A stretch of DNA of 64,000 bases from Siderastrea radians. Taxonomy: Eukaryota > Cnidaria > Anthozoa > Scleractinia > Rhizangiidae. The notes beneath the pieces are model-generated. The model did no database searches. It had not been told where the DNA came from and was given only the letters and a program-made list of their open reading frames with translations. The stretch is from NCBI GenBank assembly GCA_964017195.1, contig OZ024894.1, positions 8,239,537-8,303,536 of the forward strand. Direction: 5' to 3'. This document shows positions 28,928 to 42,328 of this stretch, piece by piece. Both the position numbers and the translations under genes were made by a program. Each line of letters starts with the position of its first letter. Positions within the stretch are counted from its first letter, which is position 1.

Positions 28928-29184
28928 CTATCTTTGGCTCTTTTAAGAAGTCCAGTGTGCACAGTTTCCTGATAGCAGCTTCTGTGCCATGATGTTTTCG
29001 TCTCTATTAATTCACTGATTGAAACCAATTTAAGTTTGGACCACAAATCATAATATCGCAAATCGCCGTATCTAGCCCATTCCTCTACAAACTTTAACAC
29101 TTTTTCATGTGAACTTGGATTGTGAACAAGCTGCTCACTTTTCTCCCTTTGGCATATTAAACAAAGACTGAAGTTAAACGACAT
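28928..29184 (-). CDS. Academ-like transposase exon 1
   Basis: Starts at ATG 29184 (MSFNFSLCLICQREKSEQL) and ends at the donor AG|GTACG after codon fragment AG, which exon 2 completes. It encodes a CLIC...C cysteine motif, then EKVLKFVEEWARYGD and WHRSCYQE, which together could bind zinc. It lies 243 bases inside the right inverted repeat, as expected for the first exon of a transposon gene reading inward. Confidence 0.6.
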
Positions 29185-29426
29185 CTCTGCAGCACTACAT
29201 CATCTGGAAGTTCAATATGGCGGACTGCTACTTTGATGAAAACGTCAGCTGACCAGTAGGTACTGGCAGAACTGAGGTCCCAGTCCCCTTTCATAAAAAC
29301 TAACACACGATGAATCTTTTCTATTGATGTATTGAAGTTTATACTGCTAATTGAACGAATGTTAATAACAATATATATAATTAGATATTTTTTTAAAAAA
29401 ATGTTGGGATTTTGGCCAGGACTAAA

Positions 29427-29948
29427 TACATTTTTTCGTTTCATCAAGCAAGACTTTCCCAGCCTCGTTTCCATGCTAAGTCAATCGTGTGACGCTTACC
29501 AAAAAACATAAGCAATTTGCTGGGTTCAGGGCTGTCTAGCAAGTATGTCCCCTGAGTTAGGTCTCGCCTCCACCATATATATCGAGCCTTTTTTGATGGG
29601 TAGCTTTCTAGCCTCGATTTCATGCTGGAGCTATCACGTGACCCTCATATATGGCAATAACTATTGTACTAGCTTGAGTGTTGTTTACTTAGTATTTCTG
29701 GTGAGTTTGGTTGAGTTTTTTCAAACTAGAAAGAAGTTCTGGCCACTTACAGCTTTTCAGCCTCGTTCCCATGCTGGATCACACAGGTCATTTTAAAACA
29801 TCCTATTAATACTCTCTTGACGCTCTACAAAGATGTCAACAATATTTTTTTGGTTCCTTATGGCCTACTTAACACTACTAGGCCACTGGTTTGCTTTCTT
29901 CTCAAAATGCCCATGGGAGCTAATTATCCAACATATGCTCCCAGACTA
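29427..29948 (-). repeat. Right terminal inverted repeat of the Academ-like element
   Basis: Reverse complement of 7723-8236, ending gctcccagacta. It contains its own open 83-codon frame (29545-29796) that exists also in the left copy, but this is simply a stop-free stretch of the repeat and not a credible gene. Confidence 0.85.
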
Positions 29949-32900
29949 AAACGTAGGTTGTAAAGACTAATGATGTTGTACTTTTGAATTATGTTAAGAT
30001 TTGTTTGGGCAAATGATTTTAGAATATTCAGGAAATTTTTTAAAATCATGCTTAGAAAGGGCAAAATCACGCCATCTGGTGATTGCGTGACCAAGACTGA
30101 CCTGGCACAGAATTCCATCCGTTTGTAATATCGGCAGATATCGGCCGCGAACGTTGACGCATAAAACAAGTTAAATATACTAACTTGTACACGGATATGT
30201 TATTCGCAGTGGTCCAAAGTTTTTGCTTTGTGCGAACGTTTCATATGTACGTGTGCCGTTCTTCTTCAATTTCACCGAACAGCGAACATTCTCCAACCGA
30301 AACGTCACAATGCTGCTTCTTTATATCTTTCCTCTCCTTGTGCTATGGACAAAATATTCCCGTCAAATCTGCTAAATGATCCTTTACATTAGTCGTAAAA
30401 GCAATTTACTTCAAGCGTCCATCGGGAGATTTTCCATCTTGCAGTTGTTTCAGTTGTTCGCCTGTCGAGCGGTTACAAGTCGATGCAAAAATTTGCATAC
30501 ATCCTGACCAGTGCACGTGATCGCGATAGGATTTTGTGACTTTCTTTCCGATTCTTTGGTCTGCCGCCGTCCAGGATTTTGGACGAATATACCGGCTGTC
30601 AACCAGCTTAACGCTTACGCATGCTGTGAATGTCGTCAAAAAAGTGCACGCGCTGTGATACGCTCTCAAATTTGTTCTACGCGACAGATTTGCACATATC
30701 TTTTTCCCAAAATGTCTCCCAGCTCAGAAAAACAGAGGAAAGACAAGGCGGCAATTGTTAAACCTTTATTTGGTACTGGCATTTATCCAGAATGCAAAGT
30801 GATCCTCAAAGTAACCCTTTGAAAGTTACGTTTTGATGAAGGTGACAGTTTTTGGTGAAGCTGACGTATGAGCGCGCGTGCAAAATGTTAAAGACAGGAA
30901 GTGACGATGAGATTGAAGAATATTGCGCATGCAAGACACGAAATCGGACGGTTTTGCGCAGAGGTTACTCATCCGTCCGCCGGAACAAAGGGCGGCGAAG
31001 AAACTTCTGCTTGCAGGGAAGAGTATCCTCGAATGCGTAACGTTAACGTAATTCTGTAGATTAACTGCATTTTATATGTATATTTTACATTCCCTGCGTG
31101 TCGAACTACAATCCTGAATTCAACAGCAACGCGAGTTAGCGCTTTTTTGTCGGTCTTTTCGCGTGAACGAAACTTTCTTTCTTGTTCTTTTTAATCCATC
31201 GTCGGCAGTTTATGTTCCTACGACGGTCGAGAAAGAAAAAAAATAAAAAACGACTGAGCTTGTTCCTTTATTCACATGTCAGAAAGATGTAAGTGGCTAT
31301 CGGTCCGCTTGATCATTCTCTGGAGATGAAAGCGAGGCAGAGCTTATCAGCTTGTGCGCACAAGAACCAGCTTTTATGCAGTGCAATATCAGGCTATCTG
31401 TCCATTTCACCGATCTGAGTTCGGCACTGGATGGCGGAGGAACTCGAGTGCATGCCAAGTTCCTTCTGAAATCGCCCATCGCATTACTGGAAAAGGAAAA
31501 CTAACATAAAGGTGACAGAGGAGTGGGGACGGAGGTATCGAAGCCGTTATTTTTCAGAAAACAGGTGTCCTTGTTCCTGTGGGCTAAGCTAATGGAAACA
31601 AATTGAGAGGGGAGGGGGCTAGTAAAATAATAATACATGACTTTTGAACTGATTAATCTCTCTTTTGATAAGAATATGCAATGCTTTCTTCTTGAAAACT
31701 AATAAAATAAGTAGAAATTTAGCAGTAAAAATGTGAAATTCGCTATATTTGAATAAATCGGCGACAAATGCCCCATACCCGGGCAGACCACTGATGACAA
31801 ATGCCCCACCCTGGAGAACGACAAATGCCTGGTGTGGGGAGGAGGAATGGTCATGCTCGGAATTGACTGAGCCATAACATTTTGGTGTAGTCCTTAACCT
31901 TGCCATAACCGGCGCCATACTTTGTTTCTCTACATAAATAAGCTTGATTAACTGTAAGGCCTAGTTTGAGCAAGTAGCCAACGAGGCACAGCCTGCAGAC
32001 AGGTATTACAATTGATTTAGTATAAAACAAAATGATTGGACTCGGGAAACGACCACATATTTTCATGCTAGAAACTGAAGCACGTGCCATCGACGAAGTT
32101 ACGAATTTGGAAGAAGAAATGCCAGTTGCAGCAAATCAGAGATGATGACATAACCAAAATCTCAATTCACCACGCCAACCCAATTGTGTACGGTGCTCGC
32201 AACATCTGCGATTTTTTTAGCTCGACGTTTTTGCCACTCTTTAAAAAATACTGCAGCAGCAATTTGTTCAGGTCAGTTTAAGTGCAAGCAACCATACATT
32301 GACTTCTTAGAAGAACCTGTCAAGGGCTGTGAATGCCACAGAAATAAATGAGAATTGCTTGTCCCCACTGTAACAAGCCAATATATCTCTCTGCTAGAAC
32401 GGAGTACCCTAAAACATGTCTAAGTCCATTTTATTTGAATTATGTCTAGTACAACAACGGACCTTTGGGTGGTAGGTTTCAGCTCTTTCTTTTGTTTTCT
32501 TGGTTAGAAGTACTAAGCAACTGAGCTTCTCGCATATAGCTTTCTTGATAGTCAAGGTATTCCTATGGAACGCTTAGACTGGGGGAATAGGTGGGTGAGC
32601 AGTGCTACATGCACACTCTAAGATAGCAAGTGCCAAGTTGAAATAATAAGTGCAAACTGCGTAACAGGCCCGTGGGTGAAAGAAAAATTTCTGTCACCTA
32701 AAATTAAAATGCACATGGCTGGCGCTTGTGCTCTTTATAACCACCTAGCGCTCACTCTGTTAGAAAAGTGTACTTTTCTACAATGATGATGTGATGTCAA
32801 TCTAATCTGGACTATCTCTCTCAGCAAGTATTTTAATGGTTGTTTCATGCATATCCCTTATGGAAATAGGGTGAGTTCCCCTCATTCCTGCCGTAATGAC

Positions 32901-33830
32901 ATCACAATGTATCTCTTTTGCTAAATTTTTATTTGAAGCCAGCCATATGCCCTTGAAGTAAGCAACTATCTTGTATATTACTAAAGATATAGCGTATACC
33001 TTTACTTCTCCTTGGTCTTAGTTCTAGCCTGTGTACAGACACAATTTTTCCCGCAATTTTTTTGAGGCGAGGATAAGTTTGCACCCAGGCTCCCCCGCGA
33101 GCAAACCATGGTCACGCTTCGGAAATCATGTAGCGTATCACGTAAGCGTAACATCACTGATTGAAGCTCTACCACTGAAAGGCCTCTTCAACAATCCCAC
33201 TTTTGAAATTGGTTTTGAGAGGATTAAACGTCAATTTTCACAAAACAATGATATTGATGGGACAAGGAGCACAAAGATACATAAATTGAAACATTTCAAG
33301 TTTGGAGCCGTAGCAACTGTCAAAGCTCAAGGAGATCTGCATTCAACGAAAGGCAAAAATAAAGACTTTGGACCCCTTAGAATACCATATCTCTGTACAG
33401 GTTAGTACACTGAGGTTGTTTTATGCGTCTACGTCGCTGATATTTCCAACTGAAGGAATTTTGTTCCAGTTTACTGTTGGTCACGCATTCACCGGATTGC
33501 GTGATTTCATGCTTTCTATGCACCGGTTTTCAAAAATGTCCTGAAAATTCCGAAATTGTTTGCCCAAACTAAACTTTGAGTACTTCAAAAGAACAATTTA
33601 TTTAGTCCTTAAATACTTAATTTTATGACATTCTGAGTAAAGGCACATGGTCAAATTTGTTGTTCTTTTTGATCCATCGATTGACTGAACAAAGGAAAGC
33701 CTTTTGCTTTTGGCTTTCATTCAATACTTAGATAAATCCAATGTTTATGAAATCTTGACATCTGGACGATGAAGACTGCCTCGTCCCCAGTCGCTCGCGA
33801 TCGCTCATCTGGGGCATATTTTAGTTAATT
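29949..33830. other. Intergenic DNA with no confident gene
   Basis: Mostly A/T-rich with scattered short frames. A plausible isolated exon lies at about 33135-33400: it stays open, reads LIEALPLKGLFNN... to PLRIPYLCTG, and ends at ACAG|GTTAGT, a good donor site. I do not recognise the protein and see no partner exon nearby. The segment near 31745-31830 repeats ggcgacaaatgccccatacc-like words in tandem. Nothing else stands out. Confidence 0.45.
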
Positions 33831-33839
33831 ATTGAGGAA

Positions 33840-36171
33840 AGCGCGGGGGCGAGGGGAGAGACGGGAAGGCTTTTCCCTTTCTCTATTTTTCCTTCCCATC
33901 ACCCACCGCTCGCTCTCCGCGCTTGCACCGGCACGTGATCCCGCCTCTCGCGTCAAAATCCGCGCTCGCTTGGCCTTGGAAAAGCCTGTGGAGGAGGCAG
34001 CAGAAACAGTGCTTCTCTTGGTCAGTAGCATTAATGATACCTCTTCGGATTTCATCTTCTGTCACTAAAGAAAAGATGCATTTAACATGTTGTTATTTTT
34101 CCTTATGAATGAAGATGACGCGTTAATTATATAATTAGACGTAATTTGACGTAGATGCCTAAGAAAACTGATTCTTGCTCGAAAGCTTTCGACAGAGAAT
34201 TGAGGGCACTGCTGTCACCAGCCTTAATGGTGACACAACTGACTCTGGTCTTACGGTTTCGTTCTAGAACGTTTAGGCCCGACAAGTCATCATCTCCAGG
34301 CTGGGCAGCTTTGAACCAATGACTCCAAAAAAGTGAAACGGACGTTGTTACTGTTCAAAATGTGAACAAGTAGCATTGATCCTTTGACAGATATCCCGGG
34401 AGCGCCTACCCTAACCTCAGTCTGGTACCAGGGTAGGGAGCGCCTAGAAGACAGAGAAGAGTTGTGTGGTTTTTAGAGTTCACTGTGGGCTTTCAAAGCA
34501 GGATAGAGGTACGTGTCAAGTTAGGTTGCATGTTACCATTAAGGAAAAGGTAATAAACAATGCAAAAACAAACCTGACATATAGTACTTGTGCTGCTAGC
34601 TCTTCTTGTCTAAAGCCTTGTCAGAAGCCAACCTCAGTACAACCTGCATCCTCTCAAACGCCGCCCACCAATCAGCAGACGCCTTCTTACGTAACGCGTT
34701 GTTCTCATAGTCACGATAGTGAGGCAGCAGTGATGTGCTTGGCTGCTGAACCACATTTTCATCAGCTGATGATCGTCTTTGTTGTCAACTGCTGCAAGGA
34801 GCTTCTCGAACTCAGAAGCGGCGATCTTGGCTGCGAAGAGACGGTAACCATATTGTTGTCCCAGAAATGTCTGTTAATCAAAACAGGACAGTTTCGTTTG
34901 TTCAGGAGGAGAATAAAAGCTGATATAATCATCGAGAGACATTGAATCACTGAATTGGGTTGGCTTTAAAGAATGGGTGGGCCTCCCAGAGCTCAAAGCG
35001 TTTTCCCTCTGTAAAACTAAACCGAACAATTTTTCATACCTAGCCCATACAACGATTCTAAGATTAAAACGGCAACGTATATACCCAATATTAAATTAAA
35101 ACGGATCGAAGACACATTGCTTAAACAAGGAAGCGGCTCGGGTATTTGAACTTACAATGAAGTTAGATCCAGTTGAGAGCTTCTGACATGCCCGTAACTC
35201 CCTCATGCAGAGTTCAGTGGTCATGTGATCATCAGTGGACTCGTCCCGGACTCCCCATCTCATGTCCACAACTTGAAAGTCGTAGCCTCTCTCTTGACAG
35301 TAGGACTTGAGTCGAGGATATATAAACTCGCTCCATTAGAGTATTACGCTCCACGGATGTATCTGAAAAAAAAAAGAGATTAAAAAACAATATTGAGAAT
35401 GCGATTTCGAGTAAACCACCAGGCTTAAATAATTGTTTCAAGACTTTTGGCTTCCCGGCAGAAACTTCAGAAATATTTGGACCGGATCTTTCGAAGGTAA
35501 TCTATCTTTGTAATAAAGCTCGAGGGACTCTTGAAATTGAAACCTATTGTGGATCTTTGCATTTCTATGGCAAAGACTCTTTGGATCTTTTGGAAAATAA
35601 AATGTGTACTTTCGTTACTGGCCTTGTAATCTTCAGCGGATCCAACTTGATTAATTCCTTCATGGGCATCATTTCAACACTAATTAAATGCGAAACACAT
35701 ATGTCATAATGTACCTGTAAATGTGGAGCTGGTAAAGATTCTGACAAACTTTACTTTCTCTGGGTAATTGAAATCCATGTCTCCTACAAAAGCCTTTCTC
35801 ACTTTCTCTTCATAACCAAAGTTGTCTGCTACCTGATCAAAGTGAATATCTTGAGATTCGTTCACTTCTGGTTTCTTATCTTGTTCTTGTTTTATATCCT
35901 CTTCTTGTGATGAAGCGCTTGTTTTGCTGCTTGCTGAAGAACTTCTTCCATTTTTCTTATCTTCTTCGTTGTTATTTTCGCTGCCTTCCTAGTCAGAATT
36001 ACTTTTGTTGTCGTCTTCGTCGTCAGAACTTTCTTCTGATTGTGTTTCGTCGTCCTCATTTCCGTTCAATGGAATTTTTGCCACTATCGCTGTCACGGAC
36101 TTTCTCGCTCTCAGCAGATTCTTCTCTGCCTTGAATGGTGGGAATTTCATCCCGTTGTTGCACTTCATCAT
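33840..36171 (-). pseudogene. Decayed 5' copy of an NWD1-like gene
   Basis: Four exon-like pieces on the minus strand match the NWD1-type gene at the right end of the window. Piece A (about 36171-35715) ends KFVRIFTSSTFT before a GT donor and has an in-frame TAG at 35989-35991. Piece B (35362-35156) reads ERNTLMERVY and, after an extra atat at 35317-35327 that shifts the frame, QVVDMRWGVRDES and TTELCMREL. Piece C (34870-34574) is the paralog of 63694-64000 but has a small deletion and a stop. Piece D starts TEDEIRRGIINA at 34064 and then loses similarity. No P-loop or WD40 part follows. It is a truncated duplicate. Confidence 0.75.
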
Positions 36172-36419
36172 GAGGAACCTGAGGACAACAACGTAACATT
36201 TTATGTCAAGGGTACAATAAAGCTACTGTACCACAGAAAGCGTCACCTTCAAGCTATTCAAAATTTAAGGAACCTTTAAGGAAAACTTTTTCAGTGGTGA
36301 CGAGCAAAGTTACGAATAAGAGCCGAACGCATGACCTTCCACACACCAGTCGGATGCCCCAGCCAGTGACTGAACTATAAGTAGACACCTGCCGAGCTAC
36401 AGGTCAGGTAAAGGTAGGT

Positions 36420-36713
36420 AAAGTCGCACACGAGCCAAGGAGGCCCACACAGTCGGAGCTTAATAATATCCCATTTCCTGTGGCATGAAGCAACTGAGAG
36501 TATTGCATCTTCCCTTGGATGGGATGCTAGTCCACCGAAGAGTTACCCCCCGCAGTATTTCGCCGTTACCCATTTATACATCTGGGTGGAGATAGACAAT
36601 GTGGGGTAGAGTTTTTTTGTCTAAAGAAACAACACGATGGCAGGAACTGGGCCTCGAATCACCGAACGTCAGATCTGTAGTCCAACGCGCTAACCACTAC
36701 GACACCGCGCCCC
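36420..36713 (-). repeat. tRNA-derived SINE
   Basis: On the minus strand 36713-36639 reads like a tRNA head, with an A-box-like tagtggttagcgcg and a B-box-like ggtgattcgaggcc. The following body (gtgttgtttcttt... then ctccacccagatg) is the kind found in invertebrate SINEs. The tRNA portion lacks a clean acceptor-stem pairing and continues into non-tRNA sequence, so it is a retroposon rather than a tRNA gene. The left boundary is approximate. Confidence 0.6.
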
Positions 36714-37483
36714 ACCTGGTGAGCTACAACCGTGGACTTTTTGTGTTGGAAAATTTCCCCACGCCCCTGTCGTTCAATGTTAGAAATTCTAACTCAGTGG
36801 ATTGTATGCATTTCTTAGAACAACGTTGGTTTGATTTTTCAGAACAACGTTGGTTTGGGGGAAGGGGAAAAATTCCCGACACTCGAGACCGAAGTTGTAG
36901 GTCACTTTACTAGATTCATATGACGCAAGCGCCAGATGGCCCATACAGACTTGTATCAGCTACGTCGAGATCGTCTAGTGTGGTGATAAGGAAAACGGAT
37001 GGTAACTGCGTTAAGGTGCAAATGTCCAGTGCAGTTTTCTGACTGCATGACCTAGGCAAACATTCACCCGTTTACTATTAAACGTTTTGATGAGGAAGTA
37101 GTTTAATGTGGGTCACCTTTGTCTCAACTGTGACTTTATTACCTAATGTATATATTTTTCCCTTTAAGAGGGGAGACTCTTAACTACCATATTGTAAGTT
37201 GCTATGGGAAGTTTCTAATCATCATATCTTGGAAACCCTAACTTCCAAAGATAAGCTGCTTGGCCAAATTTGTTATAAGGGAAAGGTGTTCAAAATTTGC
37301 GAGTCACAACCATATTTGGCAGGTTAGGTGACCCAAAAAGAAAAAAACCTAAAACTCAAACGGCATACAGTCTTGGTTATTCAAAACAGTGCGAATTTTT
37401 AACGATCGTCAGGATGCAAAACGTGACGTATCGATATCTTAAAATTCGCATTATTATGGAAGTTATGACGTCATAAGTACGTA

Positions 37484-38255
37484 TCGTATTTTCTCGATTA
37501 AACGCCGGGGGCGTTTATTTAAAACTCGGCCTCGTAGACCCGGTGTTTATTCGGGGCCCGGCGTTTATTTATTAAGTGCAGTTTTCAGCCATTCATTTTT
37601 TATTATCAGTACTAGAGGTTTATTGAATTAAGAACCAAATTTCAACAAAAACGTTTAAAATGCGAAGCAATGTCACCAACTTTGTCTTATCTCAGTGAAT
37701 CTGGTAAGTCCTTTAGCCAAAAACATCACTGACAGGAACAGTGATTGAACTCTTTTTAATGTTACATTTCTCCGTGATACACTGAGGAAGTATATCGGCA
37801 ACTGCTCAACAGCAAATGTACTGTGCAAGGAATCTAGAATTGAGAAAGGGAAAATTATGGAACGATTCGATGAACTGCTGGAGAAATGGCCTGGTCAAAC
37901 CCTCGAGAAGATTCTCGCTTGATGGACAAGCCCGCAGGAAAGTTACGATGATTTTTTAAGAAAGAGATTGACTCGATACCTGATTCGTCGTTTGTTTCAT
38001 CTGTTTTACTTATAACTACAGTTGTAAATGGTATTTTAGGTTTTATTATCAGTGGATAAATTCAAATAAAATGGTAGAAAGAGAACTAGAGTTCGCCAAC
38101 GACACATAATCCAGATTTAATATATCCATCTCGAATAAACGCCAGGGCCTCAAATAAACGCCGGGGGCGTTTATTTTAAACTCGGCAATGTAGACCCGGC
38201 GTTTATTTGAACCCGGCGTTTATTCGGGGTCCGGCGTTTAATCGAGAAAATACGG
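37484..38255. mobile_element. Non-autonomous DNA transposon with TA duplication
   Basis: The ends (t/c)cgtattttctcgattaaacgcc are inverted repeats, flanked by ta on each side. Inside each end the word cgtttatt with runs of g and c (gccgggggcgtttattt) is repeated four or five times in both orientations. No transposase is encoded. The internal 500 bases are A/T-rich and unremarkable. Confidence 0.7.
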
Positions 38256-41200
38256 TATATCTATAGATTTTTTGCTGTAGTTTTTTTTATTCTTTATAAT
38301 AACAGTAATTGCGATTATAAAGAAGGTTCAATTATCTCCGATTGGAGAAAAAAGTCGGAATTTTACCTCCTATCTTCCGAGTTTTAAGCATTTTTCTTTT
38401 TAATGTGCGGTTGGGGACTGGCACTAGTTACGCACGCCCAAGGTCGATTATTAACATTCAGATGTTCATCCCCATACATTTCACCAATCTAGCGGCACAA
38501 AACTCTGCAAAACACGACTGAAAACAGTGCATGAAAAAATATCATTCACAAAAATCTCTCAGCAACAACGCCAGATCTGTAGTTAAGGATCTCCCCCCTT
38601 AAATGTAGGCTGCAAAAGTCTCGTTCTAACAGTCGAAGTATTGGTCATGAAAGGTGCCCGTTGTGTAGCCTTGCGGAAAAACGGGACTCCACCAACATTA
38701 ATCCCATAGATTTAGAAGCCATTTACGTCGTCTTCCAAACCTCACCAAACATGATCAGTAAGTTACCTGTGCGTTCTGTCGTCTTTTACTTTTCTTCTTG
38801 GAGAGAATTATGCCCATTGCTACCACCAGCCAATAGCGTGTTTGACAGACTATCACGTGAACTACAACGAGGAGATTAGTGAAAATCAGATGGAGGATTG
38901 TTTGTCCTGCTCAAATCTACATAACCACTGATGCGACAGTTCTCACACACTATAGGGTATTATTTATTTCTCAATTTTGGTTTTTGAATTTCTAGCTTTC
39001 TCATTGGTTCTCCACACACAGCTTATGACCGAACAATCCTGCTTTCGGTCCTATGAGGAGATTGGATGTCAATTAAAGTCCCGTAGACTTCGATCAGTCG
39101 CTTTTTCTCCTCAGGGATAGGCGGACGAGAACAACGCGCGCATGAAAAGATAACGTGGGTAAGTTTGCATGTTCTTCTCATCCGACTATCCCTGCGCAGA
39201 AAAAAAGGAGAACTCAAACCCTACAAGTGTCGCGGCGTTCAAAAGTTTTTGCCCTGAAGCAACAGTTTTGGCAAAAAAATATGTCAAGAAAAATCAGCAA
39301 CGAGTTAAGAATTTTAAGAAAACAATTACTTCCCTCGCCCTTTTTGGATGCGAGGTGATCCAGAGGAATGCAGCACCTGGCCTTCCTGGTTGGGGCTTGG
39401 GCGAGGCGTTAATAACCCTGTAAAACCTTAAGCATTGCGGAAAACAGAAGTGCTCCCCAAAGCATCGAGCAGAAGACAGAAATAACTGGGGAATTAAAAG
39501 ACGCGGAGGCCTTACGCGCCGTTGAAATGAGCACAAAGTGAGGTGAGATGAGGTGAAAGAGCGATATATCACTAGAACGAAAGCCAAGAAAGTGGAGTTC
39601 GGCTGGCTCGAGACAAAACTTAACAGAGAAAACGGAGCACATTTTCCCGAAGGCAAGAAAATCATTCGGAGCTGAACACAAACGTGTCGAACGCAAGCAG
39701 TAGTCCTTCTTCCGCTGCTTATCGCGGATGTGCGTAATGTCACAGCGACATCTGGTACAAATCGTAAACAATTATGGATTGGAATAATTCTTGGAGGTTT
39801 TAGACGAAAAGTGTCATTCAATCTTTATGTGATATTTTTTCTAATTTGTTCAGACACTCGTCAGTGCTTTGACTATTTGTGAACTCAGAAACTGGAAATA
39901 AATTTGGGATAAAAATGAAGGCAATTTAAAAGAAGAATGAAGGGCTTAAAAACACTAAGAAATTAAACGACACGATTTTGTTATTGGTTGCTAAGACATT
40001 GATGAGAGAAAAGTAAACATATTTCCTCGCAGTCTGCGACCTTTAAAACAAAACGTTGGTAAATAAATCTGCTAGTTTGAGCGCTTTCGCGCCCGATTTA
40101 AATACTTCGCACTGAATCAAAATGTACGCGATTTCACGCACACGAACATAGTTGAAACTTTTTCGCCGGCAGAATCAAGACGTTTCAAAAGGTTTATGTA
40201 TCTAAGCCCAAAACATTAATATATTAAAACATTGTCAATTGAAGAAAGCCTTTAGAGGCTCTTAGCAGACGTTTAGGATGCAACAGTGCTTTGCTTTAAA
40301 ATTAAAGAGGAAAACCAAAGACGGCAGATAAATCTGGCTTTTTTTATATGCCTCTGGCTCCCTAGCTCGACGAACAAACTAATAGATTTCCATATTGTTG
40401 TTAAGAACATTTAAATATTCCAGCTTGCGTAACATATCGTCCTTTAAGATGAACTGAACTCGCACGCACTGTTGTGTCAATGAAAATATCATGCTAACCT
40501 GGTGTATCGTTTGGTCTTCTAAAACTGTGCTACGTCCATGTCATATCTTCAAGTTTCTGAGGTGTCAAGATACAGTTGACAAGAATGAAAGTCAAAGATG
40601 GCGATTGAAATTACTGCAACAAGATATTAAAATTCATGTGCTCAACAAAAAGCAAACTACCGTAAATAATGGAATATGTCACGAAAGATCCATTAACTAA
40701 AGATAAGATTGCACGCGTTGCGGTCAATTGCAGCTAAGATCGACAAGCTGCAAAGTTGTAGCACTTTAATACCTCTATGTTTTAGAAACATCTTTTCTGC
40801 TTTGCTGTACGATGTTTAATCGACGATTTAGTTCTCACGGCTGACGATCTCTTAGTTATTGCTTTGTTTTTACTGGGAGATTAAAAGAGATGGCAGCGGG
40901 GTGGAAAAAATTTCCATGCAAATGTTAAAATTGCTTTCGCTCTATTTTCGGTTAGTCAAAGCTGTTCACATTTCGCCAATACTGCCTTTGCCAAGGCATA
41001 AACGTGCTGGAGTCCTATGATTTCTGCTCTGTTAATGTTGATTATTTAAGGGGCACTACATTTCAGTTCTGCTTGGAATCAATAAACGAAGCTGCATTAT
41101 TGCCCATCGACTCTTGTCTGCATCCCTAGCAACCCAGCAATAAATGACTCACACTAAACACAATGTAAGAAAGTATTTTACCTTAAACTTAAAACACTGC

Positions 41201-42120
41201 GCAATATTGTTGGGCAATAAATTGTATTCTTCCATTCTCAGCCTCGAAATGGGCGGTAAAATAATGATTATATGGCGCACCTACGTGCGTCGTTGTGGAT
41301 CTTTTACTAAAAGAAGTCTTTCTAGGAATGCGGATTTCAAGGTGACAAGTCTATTGTCCAAACAATTGATCAAAGCAATAAGATCAACAGTTATATAGCC
41401 GATTGTTAGATCTGCAAAAGGCTAACAAAACCTATGTTTTAAAAAGGCAATAAATCAACTCAGAAATTCCGCATTTTTCATTTTTCATTGTTAATCATCT
41501 TGAAGAGTCAGCAGAAGATAAATAAACCGTCTTCACAGAGTGCATTTACCCATCTAACTACAAGATGATAGAAAGGGATTGTCGTGTGCAGAATGATACT
41601 AAAGCGTATGGATGTTTTGAACTTTCTGTTCCTTGGGAATCCTCGATCAGTGTATAGAAGAATATACAGTTATTATAGCGCATATACACATCTACAACAT
41701 GTTCAATAACATCACGCAGCCTTATGAATAGCACACTAATGTCACTTTTTATTTCAACCCCAGGCCTTTCACTGCTACATGTACATGTCATTCAACCTAA
41801 GCTAGTTACCAGGTTTTTTGCCACCTCATCCCGCTGCTTTTAGGTTCCTGATGGGGATTAATCCTAGTCCTGAGCTCCGTTGTGTACAGGTGTTATTCCT
41901 AAAGACATCCTCTGAATATGAGCAAGCAGGTGTTCCTATTGGCTCATTTCATGTGGGCTTTGAGTTCATGTCACATGAGTATTGATGTCCCGAGAACTAG
42001 ATGCGGAAATTTTCTTCTTTTCAATTGCTTATTTTAGTAACTTAAGAGCAGTTTTCAATTGAGTGTCGAAACACCGAAGTAATTACTCTGACTGGCTAAT
42101 CATAGCAGACTCAACACTTC
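38256..42120. other. Intergenic DNA without a recognised gene
   Basis: Only short frames without domain features. The segment around 39020-39800 is less A/T-rich but encodes nothing I recognise on either strand. No rRNA or tRNA seen. Confidence 0.45.
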
Positions 42121-42328
42121 AGGGACCGCGGAGAGGGGAGGGGCTGGTAGGGCTATAGCTCTACGACTTTTTTGCTAGGGTTGATTTTTTAGGGCTCCAG
42201 CTAGCATGGATAATGTATGAATTTTACCACTTGAAAGTAACAAAAAGCGTCTAATCTTGCATATGCACTTCACGAAGTCTTGGCCAAATTTTTTAGCCCT
42301 ACCACTTTAAATGGTCTCCGCGGTCCCT
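42121..42328. mobile_element. Short MITE with agggaccgcgg ends
   Basis: A 208-bp unit with terminal inverted repeats agggaccgcggag ... ctccgcggtccct and subterminal tagggct/agcccta words. Target duplication is not clear (aacacttc left, acacgaag right). Non-coding. Confidence 0.6.

Larger units (their letters stand above)
7723..29948 (-). mobile_element. Academ-like DNA transposon interrupted by a Polinton
   Basis: Both ends read tagtctgggagc inward and are followed by about 515 bp of inverted repeat (7723-8236 and 29427-29948). The enclosed minus-strand gene has three exons with good splice signals. Subtracting the 15.16-kb Polinton and one copy of its 6-bp duplication leaves roughly 7.1 kb. 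Academ elements are known to pair a DDE transposase with an XPG-type nuclease and a Cys8 zinc cluster, and this protein shows all three patterns. I see no clear target duplication outside the ends; the left neighbour is the cut Gypsy integrase and the right neighbour does not continue it, so a rearrangement is likely. Confidence 0.6.

Noticed and set aside
29545..29796. 83-codon gene present twice (also at 7865-8116)
   Set aside because: It is a stop-free part of the transposon's inverted repeats, not a credible protein.
33135..33400. Isolated exon of an unknown gene
   Set aside because: Good donor site and open frame, but no recognised family and no partner exon; mentioned only within the intergenic entry.
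36639..36713. Functional tRNA gene on the minus strand
   Set aside because: A- and B-box-like words are present, but the acceptor stem does not close cleanly and the sequence continues as a SINE body.
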